64,000 nucleotides of DNA from Sphingomonas sp. JUb134 (GCF_004341505.2 NZ_SLYP02000001.1:2690501-2754500), one strand, 5' to 3'. Shown: positions 1-8,309, numbered from the stretch's first letter. A program made the numbers and translations. Notes: generated from the letters alone by a model not told the origin.

Positions 1-1278
1 GAGCTACCCGGGTTTGGGCTAACTGTCACGCCGCCGGGAGTTCGTGGCGGATGCGTGAAGTCATACATCGTCCAGTATCGCCCAGGCGGGCGCGGGACAC
101 CGACGCGTCGCATCACGATCGGTCGCCACGGGGCAGAATGGCAACCAGCGACAGCTCGTGCGGAGGCCGCGGAGTTGATGCGTCAGCGGCGTACGGGTGT
201 TGATCCGTTCGAGGAGCGCAAGCGCCGACGGCAGGCCGAGATCGACGCCCGAGAGCAGACCGAACAGGCGGAGAAGGTGGCGCGGCGCTTCGAGTATGTG
301 GCGTTCCGGGCGGAGTTCGTGGACCGATACGCCAAGCCCAACCAGGCGCGGAGTTGGAAGCAAACAGAGGCAGCGCTTCGGGATCTGGACGGCAAGTTTG
401 CTGGGCAGCGCGTGGACCTGCTGGCCCGGGACGACATCAGTTCGGGGCTGAGCGAGTTGAAGAGGCGGAGCCCGTCGGCCGCAATCGCGGCACACAAGGC
501 GCTTCGGAAGCTTTATAATTGGGCCAACAGCGAGACGCTGTTCAGTTGGCATCCCATGCGCGAGATGAGCGCTCCAGCGAAGACGAAAGTGCGCGCCCGG
601 GTGCTCTCCGGTGCCGAACTAAAGGTCATCTGGGAGGCGGCCGGAGACCTCGGGTACCCATTCGGCCTGATGTATCAGGTGATCCTATGCACCGGGCTGC
701 GGCTTACCGACGTGTCGGAGGCGACTTGGGGCGAATACCACTCCGAGCACGAGGCTCTGATCATCCGGGCGGAGCGAATGAAAAGGCACCCTCACGACGT
801 GCGGGGCGACTTCTTGGTGCCGCTGAACCTATCGGCGGTCGCGATTATCGAGGCAATCCGAGAGGCGCCGGTCCGCTATTCGCCAGCGCTTGCGAAGGGC
901 AACCGTCCGATCTTCACGACCTCGGGCAAAGCGCCCGTGAAGGGGTTCAGCTATTCGAAGGCCGCTCTGGACGCCAAGATCAAGGAGAAGTTGGGAGCTC
1001 CGTTGCCGCATTGGACGACCCACGACCTGCGCCGTACGATGGCAACGGCGATGCAGCCGCTCGGAGTGCCTCCCTCGATCATTGATCGTCTACAGGATCA
1101 CCGGGATAAGGAGCAGTCAAAGACCGCTCTTCACTACCAGCATTGGGACTATGTCGAGGAAAAGCGCGACGCAGCCAAGCTGTACGGGCAGTATCTTGCC
1201 GGGGTGATTTTCGGGGCGAAAGAATACGAGCCACTGGTGCGGAAGGTCTCCTTCCGCCTTGAGCGGGAAGATGAATGA
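1..1278 (+). CDS. Tyrosine-type site-specific integrase (5' end outside window)
   Basis: Catalyses integration and excision of the element. The frame is open to the left window edge: codons before the GTG at 55 read ELPGFGLTVTPPG, which matches the start of the DUF4102/P4-type integrase N-terminal domain. The gene therefore begins upstream and the GTG at 55 is internal. A SAM-like core-binding region follows, then the catalytic domain with the first Arg in CTGLRLTD, the HDLRR box, a DHR box near the C-terminus and the probable nucleophile Tyr in ALHYQHW. About 425 residues are visible. It lies at the opposite end of the element from the tRNA-Gly gene. Family assignment is firm; the attachment site is inferred. 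Confidence 0.95.
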   Translation, partial: ELPGFGLTVTPPGVRGGCVKSYIVQYRPGGRGTPTRRITIGRHGAEWQPATARAEAAELMRQRRTGVDPFEERKRRRQAEIDAREQTEQAEKVARRFEYVAFRAEFVDRYAKPNQARSWKQTEAALRDLDGKFAGQRVDLLARDDISSGLSELKRRSPSAAIAAHKALRKLYNWANSETLFSWHPMREMSAPAKTKVRARVLSGAELKVIWEAAGDLGYPFGLMYQVILCTGLRLTDVSEATWGEYHSEHEALIIRAERMKRHPHDVRGDFLVPLNLSAVAIIEAIREAPVRYSPALAKGNRPIFTTSGKAPVKGFSYSKAALDAKIKEKLGAPLPHWTTHDLRRTMATAMQPLGVPPSIIDRLQDHRDKEQSKTALHYQHWDYVEEKRDAAKLYGQYLAGVIFGAKEYEPLVRKVSFRLEREDE

Positions 1279-1410
1279 CGCACGCGTCTTTCCCAGCCCG
1301 TCCCTCCGACCAAGCGTGCCGGGATCGCGTCGAGCCGTGAACCTGTGCACGGATGCCCCACGATAGCTATCCACTGCCAAAGATGGCCGCACCTCAAGAC
1401 GGAGTGCGGC

Positions 1411-1641
1411 ATGAAGGACGAAAGCAAGCTTGCAGAACCCGCGTATTTTTCGGTTCAGGACGTGGCGGAATATACCGGCCTATCCGCCGACTTTTGGAAC
1501 CGGCTTCGGAGCGCCGGCGGCGGCCCCCAGTACGTAAAGTTGTCTCCGAAGGCTGTGCGTTATCGCCGTGCGGACATCGACGCGTGGATGGCGGATCGAC
1601 TTTGCCGCAGCACCTTCGATGATGGAAAGGTAGCCGCATGA
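1411..1641 (+). CDS. AlpA/excisionase-like helix-turn-helix protein
   Basis: A 76-aa DNA-binding protein. SVQDVAEYTGLS followed by RYRRADIDAWM is the HTH_17/MerR-like winged-helix signature of AlpA regulators and phage excisionases. The ATG at 1411 has a GGAG about 7 nt upstream, so it is preferred over an in-frame start further upstream. The position just downstream of the integrase is typical of AlpA-like proteins, which control excision or early genes in P4-like elements and satellites. The regulatory role is inferred. Confidence 0.85.
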   Translation: MKDESKLAEPAYFSVQDVAEYTGLSADFWNRLRSAGGGPQYVKLSPKAVRYRRADIDAWMADRLCRSTFDDGKVAA

Positions 1642-1773
1642 TCGGGCGGCGTGGTGGCGCCCCGGCAACGCCTAGGACGGCCGGGGCGGACCTAGCTGGC
1701 GGGCGGGGTCGGCCGGGTTCTATTGGCGTCCACTGCGCTCAGACGCTTCGTGCACAGCCCAACGGAGGCTCGC

Positions 1774-2052
1774 ATGAGTAGCAGTTGTTCTGACAATGTA
1801 GTGACCCTAACTACGGGCGCCCCTTTCTTGCGGACCGGGCACGCCTTCGCACGGGTTGAGGTTCTCGACGATGTCGAGCCAAGCCGCTTCTTGGTAGCGG
1901 TTCGATTCGCCGACGGAGGCTATCTCTTCACTCCGTGCTCTTACACCTATGCTCAAGCGTTACTGGAAGCGCGCCAGCGTGCTGATGCACTTGGCGTTAT
2001 CGCTGTCGATGCAACGTCTGCGGACCTAGCAGGCGGTTTCAGGAATGGCTGA
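1774..2052 (+). CDS. Hypothetical protein of the element's early block
   Basis: A 92-aa protein not recognised. ATG 1774 has a clear CGGAGG 6-7 nt upstream, so it is chosen over an upstream in-frame TTG. It is a compact soluble protein without membrane segments; the middle (FLVAVRFADGGYLFTPCSYTY) looks like beta strands. Its end overlaps the start of the DUF1376 gene by 8 bp, suggesting cotranscription with the early cluster. Confidence 0.6.
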   Translation: MSSSCSDNVVTLTTGAPFLRTGHAFARVEVLDDVEPSRFLVAVRFADGGYLFTPCSYTYAQALLEARQRADALGVIAVDATSADLAGGFRNG

Positions 2053-2788
2053 GTTTCCCGCTCTTCCGCTGTGGACCGACTCGTATTTGGCCGACACGAG
2101 GCATCTTTCGACGCTGGAGCACGGCGCCTACGTGCTGCTGCTCATGGAGGCGTGGCGCCGGCCAACGTGCTCGCTGCCGGACAACGAGGCAGTGCTGGCT
2201 CGCCTCGCCGGGCTTAGCGAGGCCGAATGGGAGGGGATCCGTGGCAATGTCATGGCCTTTTGGACGCGCGATGGCCGAAGCAGAACGTGGACCCAGAAGC
2301 GACTGACGAAACAGCGGGAATTTACGGCGAAACATAGCAAGTCGCAAAGCGAGAAAGCTGCAAAGCGCTGGGATAAAACAAGAAAAGGCAATGCCGCGGC
2401 ACTGCCGGACGGATGCCGGGGCGATGCCTCCATATCCATATCCAGTTCCGTATCTAAAGATACGGGCGCCGGGGCGCCGGTTGAGGATCCTGTGAAGGCT
2501 CTCATCGACACCGGGATTGCTCTTCTCGGGGCGGCGGGCATCCCTGCCAACAGGGCGCGCAGCATCATCGGGAAGTGGCGCAAGGACCATGGTGACGCGC
2601 CGACGCTCGCCGCGATCGTCGCAGCTCGTGACCATGGCGTCACCCAGCCGGTCGAATGGATCAGCGGTCGGTTCCGCTCGGCCACGGCCGAAGAGGACGA
2701 AGCCGCGGCGATCCGGCGGGCGACCGTAGAGCGGTACAAGCGCCTGGTGGGGCCTCCCATGCTCGCTGTGAAAGGACGGATGTCATGA
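2045..2788 (+). CDS. DUF1376 domain protein, phage replication-region type
   Basis: A 247-aa protein whose first ~95 residues carry the DUF1376 (YdaU-like) signature: FPALPLWTDSYLADTRHLSTLEHGAY, then a Trp/Leu-rich LLLMEAWRRP stretch and SLPDNEAVLARLAGLSEAEW. In phages such proteins sit in the replication module and are thought to act in replication initiation. A low-complexity linker (about 100-150) leads to a C-terminal basic region. It overlaps both neighbours (8 bp upstream, ATGA downstream). The replication role is family-based inference. Confidence 0.85.
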   Translation: MAEFPALPLWTDSYLADTRHLSTLEHGAYVLLLMEAWRRPTCSLPDNEAVLARLAGLSEAEWEGIRGNVMAFWTRDGRSRTWTQKRLTKQREFTAKHSKSQSEKAAKRWDKTRKGNAAALPDGCRGDASISISSSVSKDTGAGAPVEDPVKALIDTGIALLGAAGIPANRARSIIGKWRKDHGDAPTLAAIVAARDHGVTQPVEWISGRFRSATAEEDEAAAIRRATVERYKRLVGPPMLAVKGRMS

Positions 2789-3210
2789 CGTTGGATACAT
2801 CCTCGCCCAACGGGGGCACGCCTCGCGCCTGTTCCACTGTCAGAGGCTTGCCTCACACCTCGCGGGAAGCAGGGGCAACTCCTCGGTGCTATGGCAATCC
2901 GCGCCAACTGGCGGAAGAGGCCGGCACTCGTATCAGCGTCTGCAAGCTGCTGTTTGCGATCGCTGGATACGACCTGGAAAAGGTGGTGCTAATCCGCAGC
3001 TCAACGACGGAGCCAGACGTCATCCGCCTCCGCCGTGCGGTCGTGTGGGCGTCTAAGTTCCACACCAATGCTTCATTTCCAGAGATCGGCCGAGCTCTAA
3101 ACTGCAGCGCTGCTGCCGTCATTGACGGCCTTGAGGAAACGAAGCGGCTCTGGTTGGTAGACCCCACGTTTCGGTCCCTCTGCGAAACCTCGCCTAGGCC
3201 TGCCAAGTGA
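2785..3210 (+). CDS. DnaA C-terminal-domain-like helix-turn-helix protein
   Basis: A 141-aa protein started at ATG 2785, which overlaps the previous stop (ATGA) and follows AAAGGA. The first ~45 residues are Ser/Thr/Gly-rich. The C-terminal half (RLRRAVVWASKFHTNASFPE then IGRALNCSAAAVIDGLEETK) follows the pattern of the DnaA domain IV helix-turn-helix, with the basic loop partly changed. There is no AAA+ domain. A role in element replication or as a regulator is likely given the DUF1376 neighbour; the alignment is by eye. Confidence 0.65.
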   Translation: MTLDTSSPNGGTPRACSTVRGLPHTSREAGATPRCYGNPRQLAEEAGTRISVCKLLFAIAGYDLEKVVLIRSSTTEPDVIRLRRAVVWASKFHTNASFPEIGRALNCSAAAVIDGLEETKRLWLVDPTFRSLCETSPRPAK

Positions 3211-3695
3211 GCCGCGCCGGGACCAATACGCGCGCGAGGGCGGTGCAGCGGCCCGGCGCCCAACCGCAGGCGGACACGCAGCGCCTTATCTGCGAGCGGT
3301 TGATCGAAGGTGAGAGCCTACGCGCGATCTGCCGTGACGCCAGCATGCCGAGCAAGTCCACGGTGGCGCGGTGGTTAGCTGCGGATGAGGCATTTCAGGA
3401 GCTATACGCACGTGCTCGCGAGTTGCAGGCGGAAGCTCTCGCTGATGAGATTCTGGAGATTGCGGATAAGGCACATGACCGTGACAGCGCTGCCGCCGCT
3501 CGTGTGAAGGTCGATGTTCGGAAGTGGCTCGCATCGAAACTCGCCCCCAAGAAGTACGGTGATGCAACCCTGTTGAAGCACGCCGATGCGGACGGGGCGC
3601 CCATGTCAGCCCTCGACAGCCTGGAGCGAGTGGGTCTGCTGGCAGCCGCGCTCCACGCAATCGGAGATAAAGCACCGAAAGGAACGAAGCGATGA
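3207..3695 (+). CDS. Terminase small subunit-like protein
   Basis: A 162-aa protein. Recognisable family features are an N-terminal HTH (ERLIEGESLRAICRDASMPS, then STVARWLAADEAF), the helical ARELQAEALADEILEIADKA stretch, and the conserved VDVRKWLASKLAPKKYGD ending. Such subunits recognise pac/cos DNA and guide the large terminase. It starts at a GTG overlapping the previous stop and its own stop overlaps the next ATG. No large terminase gene follows, which is unusual: TerS is normally next to TerL. That absence supports a decayed prophage or satellite. Confidence 0.88.
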   Translation: MSRAGTNTRARAVQRPGAQPQADTQRLICERLIEGESLRAICRDASMPSKSTVARWLAADEAFQELYARARELQAEALADEILEIADKAHDRDSAAAARVKVDVRKWLASKLAPKKYGDATLLKHADADGAPMSALDSLERVGLLAAALHAIGDKAPKGTKR

Positions 3696-4042
3696 TTTCA
3701 GAACGCGATCTGCTCCAGTCCATCGCCAATTCGACGCCTGACGAATGCCGGCAGATCGGCCAACTGTTTTTGTCCTTCGTTGACGCGCCCCGTGACGCTG
3801 TATGGGAGGCCAACTTTCGCCGTCGTCTTGCCGCGCTCCCGGTCCAGGCCAGTGACCTGGCGACGCTCATCGCCGAGCGTCGGCGGTATGTCGCGGAGTA
3901 TGGTGGGGCCTTAGAAGCGTGGCGGCATGGTTGGCATCCGATCCAGATGCGCCGGCAGCTGGAAGCGATGGGCTATAAGGGCGCACCAGGGGGTGAGCCA
4001 GATGCGGCCGACCGCGCAGCGATGGCGAGTTACCGGCTGTAG
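3692..4042 (+). CDS. Hypothetical protein following terminase small subunit
   Basis: A 116-aa soluble, mainly helical protein not recognised. It starts at ATG 3692 in an ATGA overlap with the terminase small subunit and so belongs to the same transcript. It is rich in Arg and Ala (RRRLAALPVQASDLATLIAE, ALEAWRHGWHP) with no membrane segment or known motif. A phage protein is the only inference from context. Confidence 0.6.
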   Translation: MISERDLLQSIANSTPDECRQIGQLFLSFVDAPRDAVWEANFRRRLAALPVQASDLATLIAERRRYVAEYGGALEAWRHGWHPIQMRRQLEAMGYKGAPGGEPDAADRAAMASYRL

Positions 4043-4220
4043 GCCGGCAGGCCCTGTGCACGGTGGCGCTGATGCGGTGTGCGGCCTCTAAGTCGATGGC
4101 TCCACCTTGGCGGGCAGGAGCCACCAGATGAATTTCGAAGCAAAGCGTCTCGAATTAGAAACCGCTCTCAAGCTGGCGCGCGAGGAGCGGGACGTAGCGG
4201 CTGCGGCCGTTCTGGAGCCG

Positions 4221-4228
4221 AAAGCCGA
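4221..4228. repeat. 8-bp target site duplication, left copy
   Basis: AAAGCCGA adjoining the left IS end; the identical copy is at 7259-7266. The size fits IS66 transposition. Confidence 0.95.
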
Positions 4229-4254
4229 GTAAGCGTGGCCGGTAGGCCGCCTTG
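4229..4254. repeat. IS66 terminal inverted repeat, left
   Basis: Starts GTAAGCGTGGCC and ends GCCGCCTTG. It pairs with the right repeat at 7233-7258 with 3 mismatches in 26 positions, all in the central 5 bases. The passenger gene's stop codon abuts its inner edge. Confidence 0.95.
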
Positions 4255-4857
4255 TTATTGCGGCCGGCTCTTCTGGTAGGCGAGCTTGCCAGCATGGCGG
4301 CGGATGGCGATGGCGGCGACGGCGCGCCGGGTGAAGCGTTCGTCGATGTCGTCAGGGTTGTAAGGGCCGCCATACCAGTTGCGCAGTCGGTCGTGTTCCT
4401 CGTGAGTGGGGTCGCCCATGGCGTCGAGGAACATCTCGTATCCGGGCAAGCCACCGACATCCTCGGGTGGACAGCGCCGTTCGCCGGCGACGAAGCGCGG
4501 GTATTTGACGTCAGGCTCGCCGGGGCCGACCGTTTCCACGGTGATGGTGTGCCGCCAGTCGTCGCCCATGTCGTAGGTGTAGACGAGTTCTTTCATGCCC
4601 CGGTCGAGGAGGGCGGCGAGCTTCACGTTCTTGGCGGCCGCCATGCCGCTTTCCGACCACATCGGGTCCGGCACGCCGTAGCGGTGGTCGCCGGCCTCGA
4701 AGTGCCAGAGATGACAGTTCTCCCAGCCCATCGCAGCCTGGACGACATCGTGGAGCATCTTGAGGCTGGCGGTGACCGGCACGTCGACCCGGCGCCAGAT
4801 GGCGGGTTCGATGTTGTCCAGGACGAGGTGCAGGCGGGCAACGGTTTCGGCGCTCAT
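4255..4857 (-). CDS. Plasmid pRiA4b ORF-3-like protein, IS66 passenger
   Basis: A 200-aa protein of the pRiA4b ORF-3 family: LDNIEPAIWRRVDVP near the N-terminus, AMGWENCHLWHF, the YDMGDDWRHTI motif and the C-terminal WYGGPYNPDDID. Biochemical function is unknown. ATG 4857 overlaps the tnpC stop (ATGA), so it is translationally coupled to the transposase operon, and its stop touches the terminal repeat. It lies inside the element's ends and moves with it, making it a passenger or accessory transposition gene. Confidence 0.88.
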   Translation of the reverse strand: MSAETVARLHLVLDNIEPAIWRRVDVPVTASLKMLHDVVQAAMGWENCHLWHFEAGDHRYGVPDPMWSESGMAAAKNVKLAALLDRGMKELVYTYDMGDDWRHTITVETVGPGEPDVKYPRFVAGERRCPPEDVGGLPGYEMFLDAMGDPTHEEHDRLRNWYGGPYNPDDIDERFTRRAVAAIAIRRHAGKLAYQKSRPQ

Positions 4858-6437
4858 GCCGCCAGCCTGGCAGGTTCGCGAGCCCAGTTCCACGGCATGA
4901 GCTCGTCCCAGCGGCTGGCGGGCCAGTCGTCGGCGACCCTGGCGATGACGTCGGCGATGTACGCCTGCGGGTCAACGCTGTTGGCCTTGCAGGTCTGGAT
5001 GACGGTGTAGATCGCGGCGGCACGCTCGCCGCCCGCCCTGGAGCCGGCGAACAGCCAGTTGCGGCGACCAACGGCGACGCCGCGCAGGGCACGCTCGGCG
5101 ATGTTGTTGTCGATCTCCAGGCGGCCGTCGTCGAGGAAGCGGCACAGTGCCGGCCAGCGTTTGGTGCCATAGGCGATGGCCTTGGCCATATCGGACTTGG
5201 GCGACAGGCGACGAAGGGCAGCGTCGAGCACCTCGCGCAAGGCGCCGACCAACGGCTTGGTTCGGTCCTGTCGCACTCGGTGCCGGACATCCGGTGGCTG
5301 GTCGCGCACCTCGGCTTCGACGGCATAGAGCGCGCCGAAGCGCTGGAGGATGTCGGTGGTCAGCGGCGTGGGGATGCGCTCGTGCAGGTCGAACACCTTG
5401 CGCCGGTAATGCGCCCAGCACGCTACCTCGGTGACACCGCTGCGGTACAGCCCGTCATAACCGGCATAGGCATCGGCCTGGAGGAAGCCGCGGAAGCCGG
5501 CGAGATGCGTCTGCGGGTGCGCGGCGGTCCGGTCGGGTGTGAAGCGATACCAGGTCGCGGGCGGCGCCGTGCTGCCGGACGCGCGGTCATCGGCCGCGTA
5601 TACCCACAGCCGCCCGGTCGCGGTCTTGCCTCGGCCCGGGTCGAGCACCGGCACCGGCGTGTCGTCCGCATGGATCTTGTCTGCGGTCAAGACAGCATCA
5701 CGGATACGGCTGACGACCGGGTCGAGCAGGACTGCGGCCTGCCCGGTCCAGCCGGCAAGGGTGGAGCGGTCGATGTCGAGGCCCTGCGCCGCCATCATCT
5801 CGGCCTGACGATAGAGCGGCAGATGGTGGTCGAACTTGGAAACGACGACATGCGCCAGCGTGGCGAAGGTCGCCTTGCCCCGCGCCACGGCGCTGACCGG
5901 CGCGGGTGCCTGCACGATTTTCTCGCAAGCCCGGCAGCTATATTTGGGGCGAACGTTGCGCACGACCCGCCAGTGGACCGGCATGACGTCGAGCATCTCG
6001 TGCGTATCCACGCCCAAGCGACGCAACATGCCGCCACAGTCCGGGCAGGTGCAGGCACCAGATGCCGGCTCATGGACTACTTCCTCGCGCGGCAAGTGGT
6101 CCGGCAGGCTGCGGACCGGTGCCGGTCGCGGCGCTACTTCGGGTGCCGCAGTCTCGACTGCGGAAACATCGCGCTCGGTTTCCAGCTCTTCCAGTGCCAG
6201 TTCGAGCTGCTCGACCTCGCGGCCCAGCTTCTCGGATGAGGCGCCGAACTGCATCCGCCGCAGCCAGGCAATCTGCCCGCGCAGGGTGTCGATGAGCAGG
6301 TCGCGGGCGACGAGCGCGGCATTGGCCCGGGCGAGCGAAGCCTCCAGCGCGGCGATCCGCGCGATGACATCAGCTGAGGAAACGGGCGCTTCCGACACCA
6401 GGATTGCATAGCAGATCGCATGCCGACGGGCGAGCAA
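4854..6437 (-). CDS. tnpC: IS66 family transposase TnpC
   Basis: A transposase of up to 527 aa. It has an N-terminal leucine-zipper-like coiled coil (ALEASLARANAALVARDLLI, QFGASSEKLG), a CxxC...CxxC zinc-binding region (CTCPDCGG, YSCRACEK), and a DDE catalytic core with KIHADDTPVPVL (first Asp), FLQADAYAGYDGLY (second Asp) and the Glu in EIDNNIAERALR. The C-terminus carries the IS66_C-type GGERAAAIYTVIQTCKANSVDP block. The TTG at 6437 or a GTG at 6398 may be the true start. It appears intact. Confidence 0.95.
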   Translation of the reverse strand: MLARRHAICYAILVSEAPVSSADVIARIAALEASLARANAALVARDLLIDTLRGQIAWLRRMQFGASSEKLGREVEQLELALEELETERDVSAVETAAPEVAPRPAPVRSLPDHLPREEVVHEPASGACTCPDCGGMLRRLGVDTHEMLDVMPVHWRVVRNVRPKYSCRACEKIVQAPAPVSAVARGKATFATLAHVVVSKFDHHLPLYRQAEMMAAQGLDIDRSTLAGWTGQAAVLLDPVVSRIRDAVLTADKIHADDTPVPVLDPGRGKTATGRLWVYAADDRASGSTAPPATWYRFTPDRTAAHPQTHLAGFRGFLQADAYAGYDGLYRSGVTEVACWAHYRRKVFDLHERIPTPLTTDILQRFGALYAVEAEVRDQPPDVRHRVRQDRTKPLVGALREVLDAALRRLSPKSDMAKAIAYGTKRWPALCRFLDDGRLEIDNNIAERALRGVAVGRRNWLFAGSRAGGERAAAIYTVIQTCKANSVDPQAYIADVIARVADDWPASRWDELMPWNWAREPARLAA

Positions 6438-6459
6438 AAGCCACGCGAAACCGCCGTTT

Positions 6460-6807
6460 TCAGCCCGCCAGTGTCGGCACGAACGTGCGCTCGGGCCGGC
6501 GCCAGTCGATGCCCTCCAGCAGCATCGACAGCTGCGCCGGCGTCAGCGTCACCGCGCCGGTCGCGGTCACCGGCCAGACGAAGCGGCCCCGGTCCAGCCG
6601 CTTCGAGAACAGGCACAGCCCCTGGCCATCGAACCACAGCAGCTTGACCAGATGACCGCGTTTGCCCCGGAACGCGAACAGCGCGCCGGAATGCGGATCC
6701 TCGCGCAGCACCTGCTGGACCAGCACCGCCAGCCCATCGAAGCCCTTGCGCATGTCGGTCACGCCGCAGGCCAGGAACACTCGCGTCGGCAACGGCGTCG
6801 GACTCAC
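6460..6807 (-). CDS. tnpB: IS66 accessory protein TnpB (Orf2)
   Basis: A 115-aa protein with the IS66 Orf2 signatures GVTDMRKGFDGLA, FRGKRGHLVKLLWFDGQG and LCLFSKRLDRGRFVWP. TnpB is needed for IS66 transposition together with TnpA and TnpC. It begins at a GTG overlapping the tnpA stop and ends 22 nt before tnpC. Confidence 0.95.
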   Translation of the reverse strand: MSPTPLPTRVFLACGVTDMRKGFDGLAVLVQQVLREDPHSGALFAFRGKRGHLVKLLWFDGQGLCLFSKRLDRGRFVWPVTATGAVTLTPAQLSMLLEGIDWRRPERTFVPTLAG

Positions 6808-7208
6808 CTCAGCACCGACAGCACCCGCGCCAGCGCGCCGGCGTCCACCGAGCCGTCCACGCTCACCCGCACGCCACCCGCCAATTCGATGCAGATGAGG
6901 CCGGGCGTGGATGTCGCCGGCTGTGGTGCAGGAACCTCAGCCACACACACCTCGGCGAATGTTGGCAGCGCGGGCGCTATGCCGCCCAGCTTGCCCAGCC
7001 GCGCCTGCTTGCGCCACGTATACACCAGCCCGCTCGATATCTCGCGCCGCTCAAGAACATCGCGAACCCGGACGCCAGGCCGGAACGCCTCGGCCAGGAT
7101 CTCCAGCTTCTCCTCGTCCGACCAACTCCGCCGGCCCGACACCCGGCCGACCACCTCCACGGACCCGAAAACTTCCCGCACCGCTATCGCCCTCGTCAAA
7201 GGCGACAA
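6804..7208 (-). CDS. tnpA: IS66 accessory protein TnpA (Orf1), helix-turn-helix
   Basis: A 134-aa protein with an IS3/IS66-Orf1-like HTH: RRSWSDEEKLEILAEAF, then RVRDVLERREISSGLVYTWR. A variable linker and short C-terminal strand region (GLICIELAGGVRVSV) follow. A TTG at 7208 is the apparent start, so the exact N-terminus is uncertain. First gene of the tnpABC-passenger operon. Confidence 0.9.
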   Translation of the reverse strand: MSPLTRAIAVREVFGSVEVVGRVSGRRSWSDEEKLEILAEAFRPGVRVRDVLERREISSGLVYTWRKQARLGKLGGIAPALPTFAEVCVAEVPAPQPATSTPGLICIELAGGVRVSVDGSVDAGALARVLSVLR

Positions 7209-7232
7209 ACATCCCAGCTACGGCAAAACGGG

Positions 7233-7258
7233 CAAGGCGGCCCGCAGGCCACGCTTAC
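7233..7258. repeat. IS66 terminal inverted repeat, right
   Basis: Read on the minus strand it starts GTAAGCGTGGCC and ends GCCGCCTTG, mirroring the left end. The outermost base is 7258, followed immediately by the second AAAGCCGA copy. Confidence 0.95.
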
Positions 7259-7266
7259 AAAGCCGA
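7259..7266. repeat. 8-bp target site duplication, right copy
   Basis: AAAGCCGA adjoining the right IS end, identical to 4221-4228. Confidence 0.95.
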
Positions 7267-7817
7267 CGACGAAAGCGCGCAGCTCCGCCTCTCGCAGACG
7301 ATCAACGCCGTGCAGGCCATCGAAGCGAAGATCGCCGGCTTGGACCATGCGGAGAACGAGCACCGGGATGCACTGCTCGCGCAGCAGGAGCAGGACCGGC
7401 TCGAGCAGCGTTCGCGCGACGCGATCGCGATCCAGGCCACGCTACAGCGTCGTGAGGAGGCCGCGGCCAGGGTTGACGAGTTGCTGCCGCTGCTGGCCGA
7501 TGCGGTATCCACGCTGACTGTCACGCTTAATGAGGTGCGGGAGCTATACAAGCCGCATACCGCGCACCTGAACGACATCCGGCGCGGCGACGCCATGAAC
7601 ATGTTTCATGTCCTGCCGGGATCGACGGTGCTCACGAATCGAATTGGCTACCGGCTGACGCTCGCCGCTGGAACGGCAGACACCCGCAGGCACGGCGGAG
7701 CCAACGAGGGCACGATCACGGCTTCCGCCGCGGCCGGCAATGCCCGTCTGCTCGCCGCCATGGTGCAGCACATCCCGGAGTTGGCTCAGGTCGAGGAGAC
7801 GGAGAGTGTGTGAGCCT

Positions 7818-8309
7818 GTGACCCTTGCCGCGATCGGGGCCGGTATGGCAGCCCTCAGCACCGCCACTGCCACGGTGACCGCAGTCCAGCAGAACAAGTA
7901 TCAGGCGAAGGTCGCAACCCGAAACGCTGACCTGGAAAGCGCAGCTGGCCGTGATGCGGTCGAGCGCGGCAAGATCGAGAGCCAGAACTACCAGCGCCAG
8001 GCAAGCCAGATGCAGGGCGCCCAGCGCGCGGCGCTCGCAGCGAACGGGATCGACATCAACTTCGGGTCTGCGGCCGGCGTGCGGGCGGACACTGCCATGA
8101 TGCAGGCAGAGGATGCCCAGACGATCCGCGAGAACAGCATGCGTGAGGTTCGAGGAATTGAGATCAACGCCGCGAACTACCGGGCGCAGGTCCAGGCAAG
8201 CCGGCAGGCGGCGACCGGTGCAGCGATCAAGGGAGTGTTCGACTTCGGGTCGACCGTCCTGGGCGGGGCCTCTCAGTACCGGACCGCTAAGCTGCGGCGA
8301 GCGGGCTGA
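7818..8309 (+). CDS. Phage virion core protein, T7 gp14-like
   Basis: A 163-aa protein with a short hydrophobic start (LAAIGAGMAALSTATATVTAV) followed by a long Gln/Ala/Asn-rich helical region (YQRQASQMQGAQRAALAANG). This is the composition and layout of T7 gp14-like internal virion proteins, which form the outer-membrane part of the DNA ejection channel. GTG 7818 is chosen as start. The gene overlaps the transglycosylase gene by one base (TGATG), matching gp14-then-gp16 order in podoviruses. No portal, capsid or tail genes accompany it. Confidence 0.7.
   Translation: MTLAAIGAGMAALSTATATVTAVQQNKYQAKVATRNADLESAAGRDAVERGKIESQNYQRQASQMQGAQRAALAANGIDINFGSAAGVRADTAMMQAEDAQTIRENSMREVRGIEINAANYRAQVQASRQAATGAAIKGVFDFGSTVLGGASQYRTAKLRRAG

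Larger units (their letters stand above)
4229..7258 (-). mobile_element. Complete IS66-family insertion sequence (3,030 bp)
   Basis: Both ends begin with the IS66-type terminus GTAAGCG. The 26-bp terminal inverted repeats match at 23 of 26 positions. The element is flanked by a perfect 8-bp direct repeat, AAAGCCGA, at 4221-4228 and 7259-7266, the duplication length expected for IS66. It carries tnpA, tnpB, tnpC and a pRiA4b ORF-3-like passenger, all on the minus strand and overlapping or closely spaced. Intact ORFs and a perfect duplication point to a recent insertion that could still be active. Confidence 0.97.
4128..7813 (+). pseudogene. Phage coiled-coil protein gene split by IS66
   Basis: The 5' part (ATG 4128, SD GCAGGAG just upstream) encodes MNFEAKRLELETALKLA and runs into the IS at 4229, where a stop appears within the inverted repeat. 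The 3' part resumes after 7258 and ends at 7813. Removing the IS plus one 8-bp duplicate joins 4128-4228 to 7267-7813 in frame (648 nt, 215 aa; junction PKA-DDESAQ). The restored protein is a long heptad-rich coiled coil (about residues 1-120) with a small C-terminal domain. Family unknown; its position before the gp14-like gene suggests a virion-associated or scaffold protein. The current allele should be non-functional. Confidence 0.85.
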
